From: Galeruca laticollis
Taxonomy: Eukaryota > Arthropoda > Insecta > Coleoptera > Chrysomelidae
Length of the DNA: 64,000 bases
Direction of reading: 5' to 3'
NCBI GenBank assembly: GCA_963921935.1
Contig: OY998176.1
Location: forward strand, 143,574,305 to 143,638,304
Made by a program: the position numbers and the translations under genes. This document shows, one piece after another, positions 56,296 through 64,000 of this stretch (the stretch's first letter is position 1; each line of letters opens with the position of its first letter). The notes beneath the pieces were generated by a model. The model had not been told where the DNA came from and did not search any database. It was given only the letters and a program-made list of their open reading frames with translations.

Positions 56296-56859
56296 CTATC
56301 ATAAACATTTTTTATTTGTTTTGGTACTTTCTGTGATTTTTATTTTTACTTTTTTAATTTTCATCTCTCACCAAAGTAGAAATACAGTCAAATATTCACC
56401 GCTAAATAGCGATTAACTGTCAGACGGGCTCGTCCCTACAAGTTAATCCTCAAAGTGACGAATTTGATGATAGATCTCTCACTGCTTTCTGCTTTATGTT
56501 TACTTTAAAAATTTCATATATTACACATGTCTAACATGTCATGTAAGTATATTATATATGTCTAATATCGAAATTAAATATAATTATTAGCATTTATTTA
56601 ATTTTAATTTTATTTATTACCTTACCTATGTATCAATTTTTAGCTAAAGGGGGTAAGGAGTGACGATTTTTTAAATGTTAAATTTTACTTAAAATATTAA
56701 AAAGGGGCGGCAAATTATGATTTGCACACGGGCGGCCGAATAGCTTGGCGCGGCCCTGGTTGACCCCCCCTAAATACCCATATGATTATCAGCCTATCGT
56801 GTACTCAGAAAAGTACCAAACGACGAAAGTTAAAAACTGTTCAAAGTTAGGGGGTTTTA

Positions 56860-57399
56860 CGGTAATAAATTCGATTTGGTTTACGGTACTCTCCAAAAAC
56901 AGTTTTTGAATTTATTTAATTCAGATATTGTATACTCGATCAGTTTTATACATATATATTACAATGGCAAATATTTCCCATTTGTACTCACCACTATTCA
57001 AATTTTCACAACTGTAGTGTAACTGAACTGACTAATATTTGGTGCCAATTCGAGAAATATCTAGAAGTTTGCCTCCTTAAGGAAACATTGACCATTGATT
57101 TATTTTCGGAATACTATTTTTGAATTGCATTATTAATAAAAGTAGGAACAAAACACTAAATATATTTTATAAATTTTTCACAATATATAATAAAAAATAT
57201 AGGATCAAACTGAGTCAAAACATAAGAATTGTATGAAATACAAAATGTTATAGTCAATTTTTATTTACGAGAGAGTAATAAAACCTTATTTTTAATGCAA
57301 AACTTAGTACGGTCATTTTAAATATTATTTCAAAATAATCTAAAATTTTCATAAATGTACCTGATTCAATACAAGTTTTCGGTCTTTTATTGGCCTATT
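56860..57399. other. No gene recognised
   Basis: AT-rich DNA between the right end of the pogo element and the second TTF-type hAT. I looked on - for another MSH5 exon and found none that I can defend. Confidence 0.5.
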
Positions 57400-57407
57400 G
57401 GTACAGA

Positions 57408-60400
57408 CAGGCCGGATTAAGACATTAGAGCGCCCTATGCTGACATCAGTTTGGCGCCTCTAAACTAGGAAAGTAAAAATATAAATACAAGTAAAATAAA
57501 ACGAGTTTCACAAAATATATATTTGTGAAAATGTACAAATCGATTATTTAAAGGTGGATTTTATGACACTTAATACTTGAAAATTTTTGTATGATATCGT
57601 CAAAATTTCTTTATTTTAGTGCCTCACATTCTATACATAATATTGAGAGGTCAGCAGTTTTATCGTCTATTAAAGAATTTCTTAAGTAATTTTTTACTCG
57701 TTTTAACACGGAGAAGGACCTTTCGCCTGTACAATTCGTCACTGGAAGACACAGATATATTCTTAAAATAATGTCCATGTTGGGAAACGTACAAATTAAA
57801 TTTCTGCTGCGGAGTGTTTGCAACCATGACATAGTTTTTGATGTTTTTTTCTCAGAGTTAGGTGAGTCCAGAGTTTGAATAAAATATTCGAATTGTACAC
57901 ATTCATTTTCAAAATATCAATCCAAATCTCTAGTATAAATTCCTTGAAGATGTGTGCACTTTTCTTTTATTATATTGTCTTCAGTGTTTGTAAGATAACC
58001 AAAAGATCCATTGATTTCATCGTACGAATTTTTTCGCCTCTCGAGTTTTGATACTATATTATTGTCTACAACCACGTAGAACATATTTACTTCCATATCT
58101 GTCCTACCATCAAAAGTAGTTTCTCCAACATTACTCTCTCCTGACAAACATTTCCTTTTTTTCTTCCTTTTCGAATCCAACGTATAGGTACTACATTTTG
58201 TTAACAATTTACCGCTTTCCTCGTATTTGTTATAAGTTGTTCTTATTTCCGTAACAAAGTGAATTAATGATTTATAGAGTTGAACGGCTGTCACTATATC
58301 CATACTTTGCTTTTGCAAAGACTGGCTTGTTTTGTGGAATTGAATTAAGATATCTCTCCAGAAAGAGAGTATAATACCAGTCTCCAAGCTTAACATTTTT
58401 TGCAATATATCCTTCCCCGCAGCTTTTGTTTTAGGTGCTTGCGAGGTTTCATTTACAATAAAATTCAAAGCTTTTTAAAATCATCGTAACTGTCATAAAG
58501 AGCGGTGCAGGCATCAACTCTAGCTGACCATCTAGTAGCTGAAAGTTTTTTAGGCACATGTAGTTCTGACCCACTCACAGTTATGTTACGTGTTAAACAC
58601 TCTTTCATTATTTCCCACCTATAGGTTGATGCTGAGAAGAAATTATATTTCTTCCACAAACAAAAAGAAATTTGTTAAAACAGGAGAACACTCTGCAGCG
58701 CAGGTTCCTACTAAATTCAGTGAATGGGCAGCACATGGTATAAATTTTGCCAATTTGTTCTTTTCCTTGATTCTAGCTTGCAAACCAGAATATCGACCAG
58801 ACATGTTGCTAGCGTTATCGTAAGATTGTCCTCTACAGTTCTGTAGGTCTAATGACATATGTTCTAAAACTTTCAAAACTGCTGTTTCCATATTTGAAGC
58901 TTTGTGCCCTACCTTAGCAGCAAATGTAATAAATCGTTCTACTACCGAACCATTTTCAATTACATATCTGAGAACAACAGTAAGTTGGTCAGTATGGGAT
59001 ATGTCGGGTGTAGAATCTATGATTATTGCAAAATATTTCGTGTTTTTTATTTCTGATGCAAATTGTTCTCTTAGATCAACCGCCATGAGTTTTATAAATT
59101 CATCACAAATAGTTGATGACAAATAAGGATTGCCTTTTGTTTCAATGTGGGTTTTCAGAAACTAGTCGAATTCTGCTAAAAGCTCTAACGAACCTAGGTA
59201 GTTGTCGTTATCAATAGCTCCAAACATTTTCACTAGAACCCCTAAATGCTAAACCACGCGATGTTAAAATTTTTATAACTGCAACTACTCGTTTAAGTAT
59301 GTTAACCCAGTAATATCTTCCTGCAAGGTACTGCTTATGAACTTCGGTATCTATTTTGAGACATTTGATCGCGCAATATACGCCTTCGCATTTTCACAGT
59401 GTTCAGAAGAATTTTCATGTTCAGAAATCCGATGGGTATTTTTCCAGTCGTTGAATCCAGTCATGAAATAATTCGTTTTTGTCCGGTTAAATAATTTACA
59501 ATACAAACAATAAACATTTCCTGTTAGTGCTGAATATAATAGCCATTGACGACGTACAGTTTCCCCGTTTTGTGCATAAATTCGTTTCGATTCTTGGAAA
59601 TCAATTTTAGAAATTTCTTGTACAATTACAAATGGGTTCATTACAATGTAATTTATGAAACTTTCGGTTATAGCCCATCCAGCTGGGTCTGTGAAATCGA
59701 CTTTTGAAAATAATTCTGACGTTTCTTGAGGATTGCTTGATGAAGATGCACAGTCCTGAACTTCATCAGTATCAGAATTGCATGAGTTTATTGCGGTTTC
59801 TAGAGGATACAAAAATAAAAATTACATTCTTAAACCGCATTATTCAATTATGTGCTTACCTCTATCCATAATATCATCATTACTGAGAGTTGATTGTTGT
59901 TCATTATCTGCATCGGCTTCCGTACCTCGAACAGGTTGACAAAAAAAATAATTTAATTTGGGTATTTTTTTTAATAACTTCTCCATTTTTTCTTGCTTTT
60001 CTTTTTCAGCCTTCTTCCTTTCCCACACACTAAGTTTTCTACTTCGTCCACTTCCACTCATTGTTTTCGATAAAATGATAAACAAGACAAAAATACCGCA
60101 ACTGATATATATTATTTTAATTGACGATTACTCGATTACTGCCAGCGACTGAACTAACTCAACTGACTACCTTCAATTTTTAAAATAAATGTTTCAAAAA
60201 GTTTACCAACTTTTTTTGTAAACTTTGATGTTGTGTTTCCAATCACCCTTTGTCGGTTTTTTTGTTTTGGCGAGCGCAAGGCGCACGTGGCGGTACTTTG
60301 CATATTAGCATATTTGTCTCTGGCAGCATCCCGTCACTGCCGCAAATCAGCAAAAAGAGATTTGTCTATAGTTACCACAATACCGCATTGATAATCAAAA

Positions 60401-60677
60401 TATATGGATGTAAAGCGGTGCTTTTCAATCTATCCAAGTATTCAAACCCAGCCAACTGAAATAATGATGTCTCTATTCACTAATGTTCTCAATAAAATTT
60501 TGTTTAATATTGGTACCTTACAACACATTCGATCTCCACGAAAAAAATACGTATACAGCAAAAATGATTTGCACGAATTGTGACTATCGTTAGTGGTTAG
60601 TCCGGTCAGTCGGCGCTTATTTCTTTCACGGCGCCCTATGCTATAGCTTAGTCAGCCTAATGGATAATATGGCACTG
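57408..60677 (-). mobile_element. Second TTF-type hAT transposon
   Basis: The 8-bp TSD GGTACAGA is perfect (57400-57407 and 60678-60685). The ends are imperfect TIRs: CAGGCCGGATTAAGACATTAG on the left, CAGTGCCATATTATCCATTAG when the right end is inverted, and both lead to AGCGCC or GGGCGCC further in. The transposase gene is on -. Confidence 0.88.
57611..60061 (-). pseudogene. hAT transposase (TTF-finger group), broken
   Basis: Exon 1 runs from ATG at 60061 (MSGSGRSRKLSVWERKKAEK) to 59860. A 60-nt intron (59800-59859, GTAAGC to CTCTAG) splits a codon in phase 1. Exon 2 carries WAITESFINYIV, the TTF finger region (ESKRIYAQNGETVRRQWLLY; VYCLYCKLF), GFNDWKNTHRISEHENSSEH and, after shifts, LTSRGLAFRGSSENVW, FAIIIDSTPDISHTDQLTVV (first Asp), LQNCRGQSYDNASNMSGRYS (second), SATRWSARVDA and the dimerisation region (TGERSFSVLKRVKNYLRNSL). 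Breaks occur near 59351, 59200, 58640, 58465 and 57900. ZMYM1-like proteins derive from this hAT group. Confidence 0.87.
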
Positions 60678-60685
60678 GGTACAGA

Positions 60686-60853
60686 ACAAAAAGGTTTGGA
60701 CACAGGCCAAAAGTCCTGTGTGTTAAAGATTACATAGCCGTATCATACGATTATTTTCAAATAGTACCTATTTGCCAATGAAGGTTTGAAATTTTGTTTG
60801 GCAAAATGAAACCGTTACAAGTCTAAGAAAGGTTTTTTATAAATAATTTTTCT
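60686..60853. other. Short spacer; 6-bp hairpin at 60701-60720
   Basis: CACAGG and CCTGTG flank 8 nt. No coding signal. Confidence 0.4.
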
Positions 60854-61345
60854 ACTGGTTTAAATCCACCATCAGGAAAGGAGCGCAGATAGTACACATC
60901 GGCAGTTCAAACGGTCTTGTTAAAGGTGGTTTATTGACTTTTGATTCTATTCGTACCGGTGACTACCATGAGGACATGAGTACTGATGTCTTTAAAGAAT
61001 GGTTCAAACAAATGATAGATCTTCTTCCTCAGAACTGTAGAATAGTAATGGATAATGCAAGTTATCACTCGAGACTTAGAAAAATTGCCCACAACCAAGT
61101 GGTTAAAAAAAGATTTACAGAATTGGCTAAATTCATAGAATATTAAGTTTCCTCCCGGTTCTGTGAGAAAAGAAATGTATTCTTTGTGTTTCCTTCATAA
61201 AAAGAAATTCAAAAAATATGAAATTGCAAAAAATCGTTGGATGACGGGGGTTAGATCACCACCATATCTTTGCGAACTAAACCCTATTTCAAGAAAAAAT
61301 AATTCTTTCAAAACGAGTGATGTTAAACAGTTGTTTTTGGAGGCT
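60854..61345 (+). pseudogene. DDE_3-type transposase fragment
   Basis: The first part reads IVHIGSSNGLVKGGLLTFDS, GDYHEDMSTDVFKEWFKQM and CRIVMDNASYHSR, a block typical of insect DDE_3 (Tc1/IS630-related) proteins with Asp in VMDNASYH as a catalytic residue. A stop at 61144 ends it. After shifts the end follows: VRSPPYLCELNPISRKN (Glu of CELNP in the third catalytic position) and FKTSDVKQLFLEA. The N-terminal DNA-binding part and the first Asp are absent. It converges on the next gene. Confidence 0.75.
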
Positions 61346-63453
61346 GTAACTTTCTCAGATCTTGCAAATCTCTATATTTTGCTTTAGGCACGGGAATCTG
61401 GCCGACGTACAATTGTGACGGGCGCAGAGATAAGCCTTGTTCCATTTTTACAAAAGGTCGATTTGGCTTCTGTTTGGACCGACGTTTCTTGGCAATTTGA
61501 ATGCTTGAATCTTCATTTTTAGTCATTAATACGCTGTTAAATGCCCCATTGTATGAGTCACGTAATAGCATTATTTTGAGTTTAAGTGAACTAACTTCCA
61601 TTTCCCTTACAGGTCTAGATTTAACGGGGCATTTTTCTACAAATTTTAGATTTTCAAAAAATGAGGTCCATGCTAGAAAAACTGATTGGTCACACTTCAT
61701 AACTATGAATGGAGATGGTTTCATTCTAGCATTTGTAATAACATTGATCCAATCATCAGGAACCTCAACATAGGATTTTTGGTTAATCGGTCACATGTTG
61801 CGGTTGCACTCCATATAGGAATGACCGCGGATGGGAAACATCATTTTCAAAGTATCAAGTCGATCACATACATGTACAATAAAGTAGGCTAATTTGAACA
61901 AAGTAATGTTTTTGTTCTGTCCTCCACATGAGTCACCGAAAATAGTTAAGTGGCGGACTGCAGAATTTAAAAAGTTTTCTATAAAGTGAAACAGAATTGA
62001 TGACGCATCATCTGAACCCCTCCTGCCCATGGTTTGGTCATATGTGTAAAATACACTTTCTTGTGTTGACAGGATATGGATGTTGAAAAGGTAGTATGAC
62101 AACTGTCGTTTGTAGTAGACATCATTCGTAGAAATGTTGAGGCAACTAAAGTTTTTCTGATAGTCCATGCATAATGCCTCAACTTTCTTCGCCTTTTGAG
62201 CAGATTTTCTCTCACAACGCTTCCGATTGTAAAATCAGCTTTTCTCGGGTGTAAATCATGTTCTATTCCTATTTTACTCAGTTCCTCATAAAGTTTTCTA
62301 CTTGTAGATTCATCTTTGTTGTTAATCATTTGCTTTTTTGTTCTCTTGCTTTGAATTAATCGCATGTACTACAAGTGTCCGAACGTGGATATCCAAATCC
62401 AGTGTTATACTTGGTGTCTAAGCACAAATGAAATTTGGTTCGGAAGAAATTCGCGGACTGTAAATTTATTCGAAAACAACTGTAGTTTCTTAGCAATGTG
62501 GGTACTCACCGGATTGCTGGCTTTCTACACCTTAGGATACCCTGATTTAGGCTATCACCATTTTTATTATTCACTTGAACGTCTCAGTATCTTTTCAATC
62601 ACTTTAATGTTCAGTTTGTATGTATTTATCACCAAAATCACTAACTTTTAAATTGCCGTGGTTAACGGTCGCCTGCCAAACGTTGTCTGTCTTGTCCTTT
62701 TTAGCGCAAGCGCTACACGATATGCGCACCCAATCGCTTGAAACCAGCTGTTTTTGATCAGCGCGGAAATTATTTGAAAATTAGAAAAGACTCAAATCAT
62801 TAGTGCATGAACACTTGGTGTAAAATATATTTCTATATGAATCATAAGAAGATAGGAAATTTAAATTTGGATTTGTATAGCTTGTGCAGCTTTTGTATGT
62901 CTAAAGGGACAGGCAAAGATATTTTTTTGAAATCATGTCGGCTGTAATGGGATCTTCTACCTTTCAGGAATTGTATGTGTTCATTAATTTTACTAACTGT
63001 TTCTTGAGAAAGATCGTGAGGCCTATTGTTATGTTTACCTCGACCATCCTATACTATGCGACCTTTGTTGGTTAGCATTGAATACAAAGCTAGCACCCGT
63101 CACGGAGTTATGCCATGAATTGACAAAATCTTTATAGCACACTGGAGTTTCCAATAACGTACCGTCTTTTACAACTCTCAACATAGTTACGGTTAACAGG
63201 TTCATCTTTTCTAGGACGACGCTGTTGTATTAATGAACTAGTTATCAAGCCACCTAGAAATTGATTTTTCTCATTGTAATCATGTCATTTCTGGAACTAT
63301 ATCATCAACTACATTAAAACATTTAAGTCTTGGGCAATGTTAACCAGGCCCTACCTCATGAAACTGGGCTAGAAGTTTTTTCTTTACTTCACTAAGTCTT
63401 CCTAACTTTGGTTTCTTTTTTGGTAGTTGAAGAACATCTTCAACTAACTCCAT
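61346..63453 (-). pseudogene. Decayed gene of an arthropod multicopy protein with a putative DDE-type core
   Basis: The ATG at 63453 opens MELVEDVLQLPKKKPKLGRL. Fragments follow in order: HNNRPHDLSQETVSKINEHI, SHYSRHDFKK, GFGYPRSDTCSTCD, DVYYKRQLSYYLFNIHILST, YDQTMGRRGSDDASSILFHF, LTIFGDSCGGQNKN, MMFPIRGHSYMECNRNM and FIVMKCDQSVFLAW. I recall this order from many uncharacterised insect proteins that occur in repeats. The Asp in YDQT and GDSCGGQNKN look like nuclease-type acidic positions. Assignment to a Sola-like or other DNA-transposon group is a guess. Frames change at least four times. No TIR is visible. Confidence 0.6.
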
Positions 63454-64000
63454 CACTGCACTACACTAAACTAAACTTAAAATTCAAAATAAAAATAACA
63501 CCATCTATTTAAATACCAAGAGAGACACAAACTGCTCAAAACTCAAACATAACCTCTAAAAACTCACAAACAAACACAATAACAATACAACCGTTGAGAG
63601 AGTGGGAGCATCTGACTGACTCTCATCACTATTTCCTCTGAGCAGCTTGACTGTCATCATTTTCCCCTTTGTGACAAATCTTTCATTGTAAATATCTCCA
63701 GACTGTCATCGATTTCTGCCTAACTAGTTGTTTAGGAATAAAGTACTTTGTCTAAACTATCTAAAGGCACTGATGCTATCTCGATTTTTCCGCTATTTAA
63801 TGACTCTCATCGTTTTCCCCCTGACCCTTTATGAACGTAACGTTGTTTAAAAGCAACGCCTATTTGAACATCTCTAGTGTTAAGCCCCTTCCTAATTGTA
63901 TAGCCTTGTGCGTCTCTATACCTTCAAATTAATGTATATTAAAAGTAATATAATTTGTTTAAATCTTCATTGATTTGAACTAATGTTCAATTTAAATTTG
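63454..64000. other. No gene recognised
   Basis: AT-rich sequence. The phrase GACTCTCATC recurs (63617, 63782) without a wider repeat that I can define. Confidence 0.45.

Larger units (their letters stand above)
41792..56758 (+). mobile_element. hAT transposon (TTF-finger group), carrying two LINEs
   Basis: Ends CAGGGCCGCGCC and GGCGCGGCCCTG form 12-bp TIRs. The flanks GTTGCCCC (41784-41791) and GTTGACCC (56759-56766) are an 8-bp hAT TSD with one mismatch. LINEs at 42070-47930 and 49091-54667 interrupt it, each with its own TSD. Without them the element is about 3.5 kb. It sits in the 3' part of the pogo element. Confidence 0.92.
37185..56857 (+). mobile_element. Pogo-type DNA transposon, host of the nested stack
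   Basis: TIRs of about 19 bp: GAACCCCATAACTTTGAAC at 37185-37203 and, inverted, AAACCCCCTAACTTTGAAC at 56839-56857, each bordered by TA (37183-37184, 56858-56859). After subtraction of the mariner (37353-39207) and the hAT (41792-56758) about 2.8 kb remains, a normal pogo size. The left end is 45 nt from the MSH5 exon acceptor. Confidence 0.8.

Noticed and set aside
56990..57070. Possible upstream MSH5 exon on -, followed by GTGAGT
   Set aside because: The donor-like site is present, but no frame resembles MSH5 and stops interrupt the best frames.
62364..62651. 95-codon + frame
   Set aside because: It is antisense to the decayed - gene segment that reads GFGYPRSDTCSTCD.

Overview
This is an AT-rich eukaryotic nuclear window, almost certainly from an insect or another arthropod. 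Host genes have short GT-AG introns, and the window is crowded with Jockey-, RTE-, I- and CR1-like LINEs, Penelope-like elements (PLEs), BEL/Pao fragments, three hAT elements, pogo/jerky-type and mariner-type DNA transposons. I cannot name the species. Repeat boundaries below come from reading terminal inverted repeats (TIRs) and target site duplications (TSDs) by eye.

Only two host genes are visible, both as 3' parts. The last exon of methionine aminopeptidase 2 (METAP2) lies on + at 18305-18557. The last three exons of the meiotic MutS homologue MSH5 lie on - (36773-37139, 34083-34353, 29687-29883). The two genes converge. Each visible MSH5 intron is swollen by one DNA transposon that sits within about 35 nt of a splice site.

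Region by region. 1-2097: nothing recognisable apart from a tandem duplication. 2098-7512: a DNA transposon of unassigned type with long TIRs and a decayed protein gene, split by a 2.8-kb RTE-like LINE flanked by a 14-bp TSD. 7612-15337: a PLE built of two inverted copies, with candidate hammerhead ribozymes, split by a full-length Jockey element with two open ORFs. 15715-18146: a BED-finger hAT. 18305-18557: METAP2. 20028-24340: a broken CR1-like LINE plus a third PLE fragment. 25074-25720: an 81-bp minisatellite. 26704-29365: BEL integrase fragment, pogo remnant and a possible LTR. 29687-37139: MSH5 with a composite element (310-bp inverted repeats enclosing BEL pol) and a jerky/pogo element in its introns. 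37185-56857: a nested stack in which a pogo element contains a mariner and a hAT, and the hAT contains two LINEs. 57408-60677: a second TTF-type hAT. 60854-63453: remnants of two further transposase-like genes, convergent.

Almost all mobile-element genes are broken. The exceptions are both ORFs of the Jockey element, and ORF1 of each LINE inside the hAT. The genes do not form a pathway: the window is a record of successive insertions around the tails of two conserved genes.
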